NCBI GenBank assembly: GCA_963812255.1
Contig: CAWEUM010000005.1
Location: 2,339,730 to 2,403,729, forward strand
DNA: 64,000 nucleotides
Direction: 5' to 3'
Origin: DATJGR01 sp963812255
Lineage (GTDB): Bacteria > Pseudomonadota > Gammaproteobacteria > Pseudomonadales > Azotimanducaceae
The notes under the pieces were generated by a model. That model made no database searches and was not told the origin of the DNA. It was given only the letters and a program-made list of their open reading frames with translations. Positions 52,209 through 60,751 of the stretch are shown in pieces. The translations under genes were made by a program, and so were the position numbers. Each line of letters starts with the position of its first letter. Positions within the stretch are counted from its first letter, which is position 1.

Positions 52209-52209
52209 G

Positions 52210-53841
52210 CTAGTCGATTGCCAGTTTGCGGAGCCCTACAAGCTGCGACTCCACGACCCTTTCGCGATTGCGCCATGCGACGCGGTTACCCCTTTCGTAA
52301 AGTTCGAAACTGAATGGCGGGATGATCGTTCGAACGCGTTCGATTGCCTCGCGCGCCTCGTCGAGCCGGTCGCACATCGCCAGAGCATTGGCGAGTTCGG
52401 CCCAGGCGAGATACATCGATGGATACGTGGCCGTCGCGCGGCGCGCCCAAATGAGGGCTTGCGTCCAATCACCCTTCACGGCGTAAGCGGTGTACAGCAT
52501 TCGTTCCGGCGCCGGCTTGCTGTCGAGCATGCGTTGGATCGCTTCGTCTTCGCGACCGAGTTGAATGAGGCAGCTGAAGAGCATATTCGGGATATACGCC
52601 GCACCAAAAAATGCATCGGATCCACCGGCGGCGTTGGCGCGCTCGGCGAGTTCGAGCGCGAGATCCTCGTTGCCGAAAACACGATGCGGTAACACCGCCG
52701 CCAACATCACCAGCGGATTGCCGGGCGCCAGCGTTAGCGCCCGATCCGCGTGGGCCAGCGATTCACGCGCATCCTTATCGGGATTGCGGCTGAACAGTGT
52801 AAAGACAGACCCGCACAGAAAATTTCCGAGCATGCAATGCGGCATCGCAAAGTCGGGGTCACGCTGGATGGCAAGCCGCAGCCGAGCGATGCGCTCATTG
52901 CGCACCTGCATCGTGAGCGCCTGGCCTTCGGGCATTGCCTTCAGGCACAGTCCCCACGCGTCCAGTTGCTCATCGTCCACCTTAACCACGCGTTTTTGAT
53001 CGTCGTGCATCGCAGCCTCCGAGACGTCGATGGCGGCGACCCGGCAGATTGCATCAGAGGCCTCGATCGCATCGCCCGTCTCGCTATAGCGGCCGCTCCA
53101 GACCTGCGTGCCAGTGTCGCCGCGCGTCAGTTTCAGATTGACGCGATAGCGGGCATCCCTGCGACGCACGCTGCCGGACAAGACGTAGCTGACGTCCAGC
53201 AAACGACCAAGTGTTGCGGGGTCGCGCTCGGGATTGCGCGTGACCGAGATCGAGAACCAGCGATATCCCAAAAGCGTCGCGAGATCGTCGACGAGACCCT
53301 GTGCCCAGAACGCGGTTTCTTGATCGGCGGTCGCGAGCACTTGCAGAGCAATCGACGCGACCTTCGTCGGCATCCGCTGTGATGCACCGCGTGGATCCTT
53401 TTGCGGTGCGGGTGGCGTCACCGCCGACATCGCGTCCATCAACCGTATGCGATACCCGTCGTCGCTGAAGTCCGCGCGGTCGAGCATCTGCCTGTCCGAA
53501 ACCGACAGGCGCAGCATTCCGGGCAGCTTGGTGTCGTCGAGCCTGACGACAAACACCGGTTTGCCCTCGTCCAGCGCAAAGTTCAATTCCTTGAGGCAGT
53601 TGTCGGATTCCACCGATGACCTGGTGGCGAGGAACACCATCCCGGCCGCATTGGATAACGCGTCCGCGATGGCTTGACGCCAGACGGCCCCAACATGGAT
53701 GCCTTCGTCGTACCAGAGATTGAACCCGGCATCCTGTAGAGCGCGCATCTCGGGATACACCAGTTCGGCATCGTCGTGGCCGTAGCTGACGAAGAAGTAC
53801 GGCGCGGCGCCGGTATGACTGGCAAGCGGTCGGTCGGCCAT
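52210..53841 (-). CDS. TIR-domain protein with TolB-like and TPR regions
   Basis: 543 residues. TIR domain (15-150): YFFVSYGHDDAELVYPEMRA, NLWYDEGIHVGAVWRQAIAD, SDNCLKELNFAL with candidate catalytic E85 for NAD cleavage. Then a TolB-like domain (170-280) as found in CadC/adenylate-cyclase-type proteins: FWAQGLVDDLATLLGYRWFS, YVLSGSVRRRDARYRVNLKL, TQVWSGRYSETGD. The C-terminal half is TPR-like (AIQRDPDFAMPHCMLGNFLC, ALTLAPGNPLVMLAAVLPHR, RATATYPSMYLAWAELANAL). It may sense a ligand through the repeats and act through TIR. Alone on its strand between truncated genes. Confidence 0.82.
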   Translation of the reverse strand: MADRPLASHTGAAPYFFVSYGHDDAELVYPEMRALQDAGFNLWYDEGIHVGAVWRQAIADALSNAAGMVFLATRSSVESDNCLKELNFALDEGKPVFVVRLDDTKLPGMLRLSVSDRQMLDRADFSDDGYRIRLMDAMSAVTPPAPQKDPRGASQRMPTKVASIALQVLATADQETAFWAQGLVDDLATLLGYRWFSISVTRNPERDPATLGRLLDVSYVLSGSVRRRDARYRVNLKLTRGDTGTQVWSGRYSETGDAIEASDAICRVAAIDVSEAAMHDDQKRVVKVDDEQLDAWGLCLKAMPEGQALTMQVRNERIARLRLAIQRDPDFAMPHCMLGNFLCGSVFTLFSRNPDKDARESLAHADRALTLAPGNPLVMLAAVLPHRVFGNEDLALELAERANAAGGSDAFFGAAYIPNMLFSCLIQLGREDEAIQRMLDSKPAPERMLYTAYAVKGDWTQALIWARRATATYPSMYLAWAELANALAMCDRLDEAREAIERVRTIIPPFSFELYERGNRVAWRNRERVVESQLVGLRKLAID

Positions 53842-53904
53842 GGGCTCCTCCCGATCGGGTTCATGAGTTTATCGCCGCGACTGCGTCAGCGGTAGGCAGA
53901 ACTG

Positions 53905-54620
53905 CTACCGCGTCGGAACCCCGCCCTTGAGGATCACCCGATACATCACGCGGCGTTGTCCCGGATAGTCGTTAAGCGCGTAGTGCTGCGTGCAGCGGTT
54001 GTCCCAGATCGCCAGCGTGCCAACGGCCCAGCGCAGGCGCGTGTAGAACTCGGCCGCCACGGCGTGTCGTGTGAGTTGGTCGAGCAGTCGCCGGCTCTCG
54101 TCGCGCGGCATCCCGACGATCTGCGCGACATGCGCGACGCTGACGAACAGGCTCTTGCGGCGCGATTGCGGATGCGTCGGCACCAGCGGGTGCACTGCAT
54201 CGGTGACGAGTCCATCGGCATTGCGACGATTGCGGTCGGCGCCGGCCACCGCCGCATAGGCGCCGTCTTCCGAATGCACCAGCGATGCCGTGAATTCGGC
54301 GTCGAGCGGATCGATCTGCCGCTTCAGGCCATCCGACCGAGACTCGTAGGCCGCGTACATGTTGGCAAACAGGTTGTCGCCGCCGGATTCCGGAATTGTC
54401 TCGGCATACAGCAGCGTCAGACTCGGCGGCGCCGGCAGATAGCTGGAATCGCTGTGCCACGCACCGCCGAAGTTGGCGCTATCGCCCGGCTCCTTGACCA
54501 CCGGCACGACGAACCGATCCTCAGCGAGCGCGTTGGCGAATGGATACACCTCGCGTTCGAGGATAGGGAGTGGCAAGCCCACGATCTTTGGTCCAGCGAT
54601 CAAGTTAGGGATCTCTGTTT
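53905..54620 (-). pseudogene. TauD/TfdA-type dioxygenase, 5' truncated
   Basis: Homology from EIPNLIAGPKIVGLPLP to the end: NFGGAWHSDSSYLPAPPSLT (H-x-D metal site), YAETIPESGGDNLFANMYAA, VHPLVPTHPQSRRKSLFVSV, GTLAIWDNRCTQHYALNDYP (second His, Asn/Arg). The N-terminal 80-100 residues are replaced by repeat copy c. A matching N-terminal stub lies at 44130-44236 on the other strand. Confidence 0.78.
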
Positions 54621-54623
54621 GTG

Positions 54624-55205
54624 GCGGGATTGCTGTCGGTCGACGCCACCACCCTGTACGGACCCGATGAGACCTGTCCTGTTCGAAATCGAGGTGTGCG
54701 GGGTCGAGCCTATTAGAAAACGCCGCGATCTGGGACCCCTTTGCCGATCCACAGCCCAACATCACCCTTTGCCTCACGATCGCCACGTACCACGATGCAG
54801 CCATTGCCTTGCCGCTGGATGGGGGCAATCATTGCCCTTTCATCCATTCAACAGCCATGCCGTGATGCGGTCGCGTAGCCGTGCCAGTTCGGTGCGCGTC
54901 AGTGGTCTGTCGTCTTGTTCGAGGCGTTCGACGCGCGCCTTCAATTCTTTGATCTCAGCCAACAGGTCGACCACTGGTCTCTCCACCGTCATGCCTTCTT
55001 CGCAGCGCGGCGCTTGCGCATCAGGTCGCGTTGGTATGCCTTCCTATCGAAGGTGTTGTCATCGGAGGGATTGTCGTCGATAAGCGGCCGAGGGCGTTGT
55101 CGAGCCGTTCAGCTTGAGTGCGCGACAATCCTTCCGGGGCGTCGACCGCGCCCTAAGCATGGCGGCGAGCAGGTTGAACCAGCGGCGCCTCGGCAGCACG
55201 ATACC
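54624..55205. repeat. GGGACCC-paired repeat, copy c, with long extension
   Basis: 54624-54667 equals 45067-45108. GAGACCT (54669-54675, degenerate) and GGGACCCC (54732-54739) follow. From 54668 to 55205 the sequence is nearly identical to 60854-61393, a duplicated segment of about 540 bases that carries a small minus-strand ORF and traces of another. Confidence 0.75.
54840..54992 (-). CDS. Small coiled-coil protein in the duplicated segment (copy 1)
   Basis: 50 residues: MTVERPVVDLLAEIKELKAR, VERLEQDDRPLTRTELARLR, DRITAWLLNG. The first half has Leu heptads. The same ORF is at 61027-61179. Possibly an accessory of the element that moved this segment; no family recognised. Confidence 0.45.
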   Translation of the reverse strand: MTVERPVVDLLAEIKELKARVERLEQDDRPLTRTELARLRDRITAWLLNG

Positions 55206-55231
55206 GATGCGGCAGGCAAACGACAGCGGTC

Positions 55232-55765
55232 ATGATTCGATCGGTAAGGAAATGGTTCAGCGCCGAGAAGCCCCGAGATCTTGTTATCGACAGAGCAGTC
55301 CGCACGTACCTGCTGAACCTTCCTCAGTGCACCGAAAACGTCGTCATCGTCGGTCGCGCCTACCGCGATCGAAACTACCGGTGTGACGTCATCGCCAGAG
55401 CCGATGGATTATTCACGTGGGCGGAGCGCCATGCGAAAGGCGTATTGAGCTTTGACCCACAAGACCACGCGGCGCGGCAGGCGCTGCCGCTGTGGCTGCG
55501 CGAAGCGAATCGAAACGACACTAGCCGCTCATACGTGCCGCCACGATTCGTCGCTGTGATGCGGCCGTACGTCCTGGACTTCATAAACAAAGGCATCGCT
55601 GAGATCGAATGCCCAGTCTGCGGGGCAATTGTTCGCGACATTGAAATGACGACGCTCAACGAGCGAAGAAACGGACCTCGGGTGTCGTGGACAGACGACT
55701 GGCGTTGCAGAGCGGGGCATCCGCTATATTGGGAGAACCACGAAGTGAAGTTCTTTTGCTCGTGA
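55232..55765 (+). CDS. Hypothetical protein with C-terminal zinc-ribbon-like Cys
   Basis: 177 residues. The first half (DRAVRTYLLNLPQCTENVVI, GRAYRDRNYRCDVIARADGL) has no recognised fold; the second has IECPVCGAIVRDIE and DDWRCRAGHPLYW...KFFC: four Cys/His pairs suited to a zinc. No signal peptide. It begins 27 bases after repeat copy c. Function unknown. Confidence 0.55.
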   Translation: MIRSVRKWFSAEKPRDLVIDRAVRTYLLNLPQCTENVVIVGRAYRDRNYRCDVIARADGLFTWAERHAKGVLSFDPQDHAARQALPLWLREANRNDTSRSYVPPRFVAVMRPYVLDFINKGIAEIECPVCGAIVRDIEMTTLNERRNGPRVSWTDDWRCRAGHPLYWENHEVKFFCS

Positions 55766-55898
55766 CGAGGTGGTTTCCACAATTCCACTTGGAACTAATC
55801 CGCGGCGAATCGCTGTTACGGAAATAGCTTTCGTTGGTCGGTTCGATCAGCAAAGACTGGTCTTGCCCCGCTTCCGTGGACGGATTGGAGCTTGGGAC
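55766..55898. other. Intergenic stretch next to an IS3 remnant
   Basis: 133 bases; likely includes the outer end of the adjacent IS3-type remnant. No gene. Confidence 0.3.
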
Positions 55899-56098
55899 CT
55901 AAGCAGCATTCGATCGCATGCTCCGCTCGTAGTTGATGGGTGACAAGTAGCCGAGTGATGAGTGACGGCGATGCGGGTTGTACCAACCTTCGAGCCACGT
56001 GAAGATCGCCATCCGTGCTTCAGCCTGGCTCTTGAAGCGGCGCCGGTTGATCACTTCACGTTCGAGCGTTGCGAAGAAGCTTTCGGCCATCGCATTGT
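55899..56098 (-). mobile_element. IS3-type transposase OrfB C-terminal remnant
   Basis: The frame reads NAMAESFFATLEREVINRRR, FKSQAEARMAIFTWLEGWYN, PHRRHSSLGYLSPINYER: the C-terminal end of an IS3-family integrase core, with the catalytic Glu in AESFFATLEREV. It joins the truncated TIR-like gene at 56097-56104. A different IS3 group from the one at 41694. Confidence 0.8.
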
Positions 56099-56287
56099 TG
56101 CAAAGCGCTCCCTCAATTGGCGCTTGATGCTCTCTTCTTCACTGGTATCGCGGGCCGTGTTCAAATGATGCGCATTGTGGAAGTTGAACGGCAAGTTATC
56201 GTTTGCCTTCCAAGCTGTCATGAGACGGTAGTAGTGCATGTCCTCGTCGCCATCGAAGCACACGTACGTCTTGTTGCGGTAAGCCAT
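56099..56287 (-). pseudogene. Thoeris/MTH538-type TIR-like protein, 3' truncated
   Basis: From ATG 56287: MAYRNKTYVCFDGDEDMHYY, RLMTAWKANDNLPFNFHNAH, HLNTARDTSEEESIKRQLRE. This is the N-terminus of DUF1863/MTH538 TIR-like proteins (F-D-x-D-x-D-x-x-Y-Y...W...N-x-x-F-x-F...A-H-D-L-N-T-A-R-D...E-E-S-I-K). The second half, including the catalytic region, is cut by the IS3 remnant. Such domains are the ThsB effector of Thoeris. Confidence 0.72.
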
Positions 56288-56357
56288 GGAGCCTCCAGAA
56301 TTGCAGGATCAAAGACCTGCCCTTGCGCTGTACACCTGCTACATCGAAGCGGCCGCG

Positions 56358-57044
56358 TTAGGGGGCGGGCTCATCCTCAGCAGCCTTCCTACGCGCTTCT
56401 TCCCAATCCTCGCGCTCACGTGCTCGATCCTCCGTGTCATAAGTGTCAACTCGGAGGCGAAGGAAGCCTGTAGCAAGTGAGCTAAGGTGCTTCTCGATCT
56501 TTTCCAGGCTTTGGGCCATCGAATAGGCGCTAGGCGTTCCAAGTCGACCTCTCCCTCGAAATTCAGACATGTCGATGAGGCTAGTCTCTTGGAATCGTTG
56601 TCCCGCAGCATTCTGATACTCCAGGCCGACCTCGATGATCGCACCAAGCTTCTCTTCATGATTCTCATGGAACGCCGTGTAATGAGATTCCAGCTGCTGC
56701 CCTGGTCCGAGATACGCTACACCAGTCTCCAAGAACCGTGATTTGGTGAAGTCTGCGATCAAAAACTGGGCACCCGGCCCATCTGTGCGAGCAGTTAGCT
56801 TGAATTTCACTTTGAACGCAGGGCCTAGGCCGATGTTGCGAACGTAGAGATGACCAAAGTTGAAGAACTCCTCCCTTGGTTCCACGAAGGTCACTACTCT
56901 TGGGTCAGTTTGCGCGCTGCGCATCCGGCGAGTTTCGGCTACCAGCCGCCATGTCAGAAGCGCATACACAATGGTCGAGAGCGCAACGACACCGCTGAAC
57001 ACGACATTCGCGATGGCTTGGTTTTGTTGCAGCCAGCCGAGCAT
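56358..57044 (-). CDS. Hypothetical membrane-anchored protein (cassette gene)
   Basis: 228 residues. One N-terminal helix (AIANVVFSGVVALSTIVYAL), then a beta-rich domain FVEPREEFFNFGHLYVRNIG, LGPAFKVKFKLTARTDGPGA and a charged C-terminal helix (DRAREREDWEEARRKAAE). Immunoglobulin-like sensors of this layout are common next to defence genes. The start lies 11 bases from attC-like site 4, as usual in integron cassettes. Confidence 0.65.
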   Translation of the reverse strand: MLGWLQQNQAIANVVFSGVVALSTIVYALLTWRLVAETRRMRSAQTDPRVVTFVEPREEFFNFGHLYVRNIGLGPAFKVKFKLTARTDGPGAQFLIADFTKSRFLETGVAYLGPGQQLESHYTAFHENHEEKLGAIIEVGLEYQNAAGQRFQETSLIDMSEFRGRGRLGTPSAYSMAQSLEKIEKHLSSLATGFLRLRVDTYDTEDRAREREDWEEARRKAAEDEPAP

Positions 57045-57054
57045 TCGATTAGAC

Positions 57055-57153
57055 GCCTAACGCCGCCGTTCAGCTGCGCGAGCGGATGGCGGCAAATTTG
57101 CGCAAGCAAATTTGATGACAGCCGATCGCGTCAGCTGCAACGGCTTGTTAGGC
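57055..57153 (-). repeat. attC site 4 (canonical)
   Basis: GCCTAAC (57055-57061) and GTTAGGC (57147-57153) are perfectly complementary. The inner arms GCCGTTCAGCTG / CAGCTGCAACGGC pair with one extra base, as required for attC. The loop carries AAATTTGCGCAAGCAAATTT, itself a dyad. It lies between two minus-strand genes, so it is the 3' site of the CPT-like cassette. Confidence 0.85.
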
Positions 57154-57181
57154 ATCGCTTCGAGTTGTGCGCCGCCGTTCA

Positions 57182-57778
57182 TCAACGTGACGCGCCAAGC
57201 CGGAAACACATTCGCTCAAATGCGCTGGGGCTGCCACGTCGATCGATCGCTTCCAGAATCTGTGTGGCAAGTGCCGAGGGCACAGTCGCTGTGGAATCGA
57301 CTTCCAAGTCGTACACCGCATGTGCGTGCATGCGCTTGATGCCTCCCACTGCCATGCCGGGCGCGCGATCCCCGCGAGCGCGCTCGCGCAGGATCAATTC
57401 TTCGGCAGCGCAATGCACGCCCACGAAGAACACATCAATGCCATCCAGCGCCTTCGCCCAGTCGTCAAGCAGTTCACGATTTACGATGGCGTCGTCGACA
57501 ACGACGCCCAACCCCTCTGTCACACAGGCGCGGACCGCGCGGTGGTATGCGCGAAATAGCTTCTTGGGTTCATCCGCATACTCGACAGGAGCTTGGTCAT
57601 CGCGTGACCCGCGAAGCAAGGTCCCGACTGCGTCGTACCAACTCGACGGGACACGCTGCCAGATGAAGTCGTCAATGCCCATACGCACGAACGGCAGCCG
57701 CGCCTGCAGCGCCTGCGTCAACGTAGACTTGCCGGAAGACGAGGTGCCGTTGAGTAGGATGACGTCGGGTAAATTCAT
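57182..57778 (-). CDS. Chloramphenicol phosphotransferase-like (CPT) kinase
   Basis: 198 residues. Walker A NGTSSSGKST (10-19), then LQARLPFVRMGIDDFIWQRV, VVDDAIVNRELLDDW and VFFVGVHCAAEELILRERAR (lid). CPT family enzymes phosphorylate chloramphenicol or other small hydroxyl compounds; whether this one resists an antibiotic is unknown. Cassette gene between attC sites 4 and 5. Confidence 0.83.
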   Translation of the reverse strand: MNLPDVILLNGTSSSGKSTLTQALQARLPFVRMGIDDFIWQRVPSSWYDAVGTLLRGSRDDQAPVEYADEPKKLFRAYHRAVRACVTEGLGVVVDDAIVNRELLDDWAKALDGIDVFFVGVHCAAEELILRERARGDRAPGMAVGGIKRMHAHAVYDLEVDSTATVPSALATQILEAIDRRGSPSAFERMCFRLGASR

Positions 57779-57792
57779 TGCCGAAGTTTATC

Positions 57793-57869
57793 TCTGAACA
57801 CTGATCACTCCCAATCGGTCATGGATTCGGAAATGAGCTCGATCGAGGCGCTGCATGCAGTGGTTAGGC
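57793..57869 (-). repeat. attC-like site 5 (short, degenerate left core)
   Basis: GTTAGGC at 57863-57869 with GCTGCATGCAGTG before it; the left core is TCTGAACACTGATCA. The arm pairing (CTGAAC-ACTG / CAGT-GGTTAGG) is partial. It lies between the VOC and CPT cassettes. Confidence 0.55.
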
Positions 57870-57878
57870 GGCGCGCCA

Positions 57879-58247
57879 CTAACCATGACGCCGCTCCGCT
57901 AGCTGAAACACGTTTTGGAACGGATCGAGGATGTGCACGACCTTGACCGGCGCCCCTGCGTTGTCGGAGACATGCACCACCTTACCCCCAAGGCGCTCGA
58001 TGCGAGCAATGAGTTCATCGAGACCCGTCACTTCGAAGATGATCTTCGTGCGCTCGATGCCAGGGCGCCTTTCCGGCCGATCCGCGCCGTTCGGCGATAG
58101 CGCGAGTGAGCCATTCCCACAACTGAGGTCGATCCAGTACGCCGACTCGGACGTGACTCTAAGGCCTAAAGCGGCAACGTAGAATTCCTTGGCGGGCTGC
58201 ATGTCGCTGACCCCAATGACTCCCGACAGCTTTTTGATTTCAGGCAC
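57879..58247 (-). CDS. VOC-family (glyoxalase-like) protein
   Basis: 122 residues. Two beta-alpha-beta-beta-beta halves: LSGVIGVSDMQPAKEFYVAA, LGLRVTSESAYWIDLSCGNG and TKIIFEVTGLDELIARIERL, KVVHVSDNAGAPVKVVHILD. VOC proteins include glyoxalases, dioxygenases and drug-resistance binders (bleomycin, fosfomycin). Metal ligands are not clear. Integron-cassette context favours a binding or resistance role, but this is inference. Confidence 0.8.
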   Translation of the reverse strand: MPEIKKLSGVIGVSDMQPAKEFYVAALGLRVTSESAYWIDLSCGNGSLALSPNGADRPERRPGIERTKIIFEVTGLDELIARIERLGGKVVHVSDNAGAPVKVVHILDPFQNVFQLAERRHG

Positions 58248-58348
58248 AACGCTTCCCGTGCCGCCTAACAGCCAGCATCAGCCGCGCACCAGACAGGCGG
58301 CAAATTTGCGTATGCAAATTTGATGACTGGCTGGGGCGTCGGCTGCAT

Positions 58349-59738
58349 GTGATGAGATGGACTCCCCCTGCCACTGTATCGGCATCATCGTGCCACCTGA
58401 ACTATTCGGCATGGAGGAGTCCACGTCATGAATGCTACGACCATCGGTGTTGATCTTTCAAAGTCTGTTTTCCAGCTCTCGCTGAGTAATTCAGCGGGCC
58501 GAGTCATCGAACGTAAACGATTGTCGCGTGCGCAGTACGAGCGGTTTCTGGTGCAGCAGCCGCCGGCGGAGATCGTCATGGAAGCCTGTGCCACGTGCGC
58601 ACCACTGGGCACGTACCGCGCGCAGCGTACGGTCATCAACCCTGTCTGCTGCACGCCCAGTACGTACGACCCTACGTCCGCCGCAACAAAACCGATGCCG
58701 CCGATGCCGATGCCCTGTTGCGGGCACGGCGCGATCCCGACCTGAAGCCGGTCGCCGTCAAGTCGCCCGATCAGCAAGCCCTGCAGGGTCTGCATCGGAT
58801 CCGCCAGCAATGGATCGCGACTCGACGCCAGCGCATCACCCTGGCGCGGGGTCTACTGGCGGAGTTCGGTATCTCGCTCCCAGTCGGCGCTGCCGGTATC
58901 GTGCGACGGCTGCAGGCCGTCGTCGAGGGCGTGCCCGCGGTTGTTGCTCAGTGCCCTGACGCCCGTCGTCGACGAGATCGGTGAACTCGAGCAGCGCATC
59001 AAACAGCTCGACCGACAGCTCGCGACAATCGCCAAAGCGAGCCCCGACGTACAGCGGCTCATGACCATTCCCGGCGTCGGCGTCATCATCGCCACCGCCA
59101 TGCTCGGCTCTGTCGCCGACATCCACAGCTTTACGCGTGCACGACAGTTCGCTGCCTGGTTGGGTCTCACCCCGAGGGAATACAGCACCGCACAGACCCG
59201 CCGTCTTGGCCGGATCTCCAAGCGCGGCGACGGCTATCTGCGGATGTTACTCAGCCACGGCGCACGCTCGGCGCTACTGCTCGCGCATCGCCAGGCCGCC
59301 AAAGGCGATCAAACCCTGACGTCACTGCAACGCTGGGTACTCGACGTCGAAGCACGCACCCATCACAACAAAGCCACCATCGCGCTCGCCAACAAGATGG
59401 CGCGCATCATCTGGGTCACCTGGACACGTACCGCAGAATTACCAATCGCACGTTGAATCGTTGAACTCCAACCACCAACCGGTGCATCCGCTTCATGAGT
59501 CAACCGGCTTCCGGATCCGGCACAAGGCCGATAACCACTCCGAGCTTCACATGCTCGCGCATGCGATAGGCCTGCCGGGTGCGGATTACATGATGGCGCG
59601 GAACCACGTTGTTCCACTTCAGACGCCGAATAGACGACTGCAACCGGATCTCTTGAGGGGCACGCACTCGGTCAACTGCGGAGAATCAAGATGAAAAACT
59701 AAATCAGCAAACCCAATCCTTGACGGGGCAGTCCATAG
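58349..59738 (+). mobile_element. IS110-family element, copy 2, inside an attC
   Basis: Left end GTGATGAGATGGACTCCC; right end GGCAGTCCATAG. Transposase from ATG 58428 (MNATTIGVDLSKSVFQLSLS) to 59456 needs two or more frame changes (near 58590 and 58950). Later segments AASPDVQRLMTIPGVGVIIA-type, RQFAAWLGLTPREYS, LGRISKRGDGYLRMLLSHGA and the C-terminal Ser region are clear. IS110 elements lack terminal repeats; the IS1111 subgroup is known to target attC. Confidence 0.85.
58428..59456 (+). pseudogene. IS110-type transposase, frameshifted (copy 2)
   Basis: N-terminal DEDD (RuvC-like) domain MNATTIGVDLSKSVFQLSLS up to VMEACATC. Frame changes near 58590 move homology to HAQYVRPYVRRNKTDAADAD, LLRARRDPDLKPVAVKSPDQ. 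A third frame carries the C-terminal domain (ALTPVVDEIGELEQRIKQLD, TIPGVGVIIATAMLGSV) to TAELPIAR. As written no complete protein is made. Confidence 0.8.
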
Positions 59739-59785
59739 ACAGTGGTTAGGCGCGGCTCTCATACGGCACTAGTGTAGGACCGGAT

Positions 59786-60145
59786 CTATCGGTGAACCAT
59801 CGAGCCCAGAACGACACTCAGAACCGGTAACGCTAGGAGCGACGCAGCATGCACCCAGTTGAGCGAGACCTTTGGGGATAGCTGGAAGGAGCCCACATCA
59901 AAATGCGCTGCGACGGCCATGGCCGCGAGAAAGACGACAAGGCTGCACGCGACGGATAGCAAATACCATCTCCAACGAAGTCGCCCTGGCACCCTCCTAA
60001 GGAACGTCCTGCAACTCGGACACCCGAAGCTCCGCTCCGGAACTTTCCAGTCCTCACAATAAGCATCACGATCTCTGAAGCTGAACGACGCAAACCGGAC
60101 ACACGCATCGGTTCGACATGGCGGGAAGCGCCTAACAGCCAACAT
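59786..60145 (-). CDS. Small zinc-ribbon membrane protein (cassette gene, start uncertain)
   Basis: Up to 119 residues. DAYCEDWKVPERSFGCPSCR has three Cys of a zinc-ribbon-like site; then RWRWYLLSVACSLVVFLAAM and VHAASLLALPVLSVVLGSMV are two helices. The only ATG (60145) lies inside attC site 7, which is odd for a cassette gene; the true start may be lost or lie in another frame. Unrecognised family. Confidence 0.45.
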   Translation of the reverse strand: MLAVRRFPPCRTDACVRFASFSFRDRDAYCEDWKVPERSFGCPSCRTFLRRVPGRLRWRWYLLSVACSLVVFLAAMAVAAHFDVGSFQLSPKVSLNWVHAASLLALPVLSVVLGSMVHR

Positions 60146-60228
60146 CAGCCGCGCACCAGACAGGCGGCAAATTTACGCATGCAAATTTGATGACTGGCTG
60201 GGGCGTCGGCTGCATACAGTGGTTAGGT
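60130..60228 (-). repeat. attC site 7 (canonical)
   Basis: GCCTAAC (60130-60136) and GTTAGGT (60222-60228) with inner arms CAGCC..CATCAGCCGCGC and GCGTCGGCTGCATACAGTG. The loop holds CAAATTTACGCATGCAAATTTGATGA. The TAA of the HXXEE gene is made by the right core sequence, typical of cassettes. Confidence 0.85.
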
Positions 60229-60732
60229 GACGCCATGATGGTTGTTCCTTGCCTGCGTGGCAGACGCCAATGCACTGACGAGTACCACACCGAGAATGCC
60301 GACGACCGGCGAGGACCACAAGCCAGGGAAATAACCCCCAACCACCAGCGAAAGCAGCGGATGGACGACGCCATTGGCGACGGACGCAATCGCGAGGAAC
60401 CAAAGTGGGAAAGCGGCCAATCGCGGGAACTTGGTGAGGGTTGCGATGGCAAACACCCACACAACGAGCCAAGCGACGTTGAAGGAAACGAAGAACTGCT
60501 CGGACCACGGCGCCAAGCCCAGCTGCGCCGGGAACCGAAGATAGAACTGTTGTAGGTACTCCTCACCGAAGTGCGCCGCCTGAGCGACAACCGCAATGGA
60601 AGCGATTTGACGGACTCTAGCAACGTGCTCAGCTGCGACTCGAGGCCTCGAATAGGCAAGCACCGCTGCAGCGACCGCAGCTAGCGTGAGTCCCGATGTA
60701 CCTACGAGGACACTTGAAGCTCCATTGGGCAT
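60223..60732 (-). CDS. HXXEE-domain membrane protein (cassette gene)
   Basis: 169 residues. HFGEEYLQQFYLRFPAQLGL gives the H-x-x-E-E signature; helices follow (FNVAWLVVWVFAIATLTKFP, PLWFLAIASVANGVVHPLLS, SSPVVGILGVVLVSAL). HXXEE proteins are membrane proteins of unknown function. ATG 60732 is 20 bases from an attC core (60752). Cassette gene on the minus strand. Confidence 0.8.
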   Translation of the reverse strand: MPNGASSVLVGTSGLTLAAVAAAVLAYSRPRVAAEHVARVRQIASIAVVAQAAHFGEEYLQQFYLRFPAQLGLAPWSEQFFVSFNVAWLVVWVFAIATLTKFPRLAAFPLWFLAIASVANGVVHPLLSLVVGGYFPGLWSSPVVGILGVVLVSALASATQARNNHHGVT

Positions 60733-60751
60733 ACCGCGACGCCTCCGCGTC

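Larger units (their letters stand above)
58263..59751 (-). repeat. attC site 6, split by an IS110-family insertion
   Basis: Left part 58263-58348 starts GCCTAAC and matches site 7 to GGCTGCAT. The right part ACAGTGGTTAGGC is at 59739-59751. Joined together they restore a site almost equal to 60130-60228. The IS lies between at 58349-59738, with no target duplication. Confidence 0.8.

Noticed and set aside
57182..57778. Zeta-type toxin kinase
   Set aside because: Walker A and general layout fit, but the DDFIW and lid patterns fit CPT-type phosphotransferases better and no antitoxin gene precedes it.
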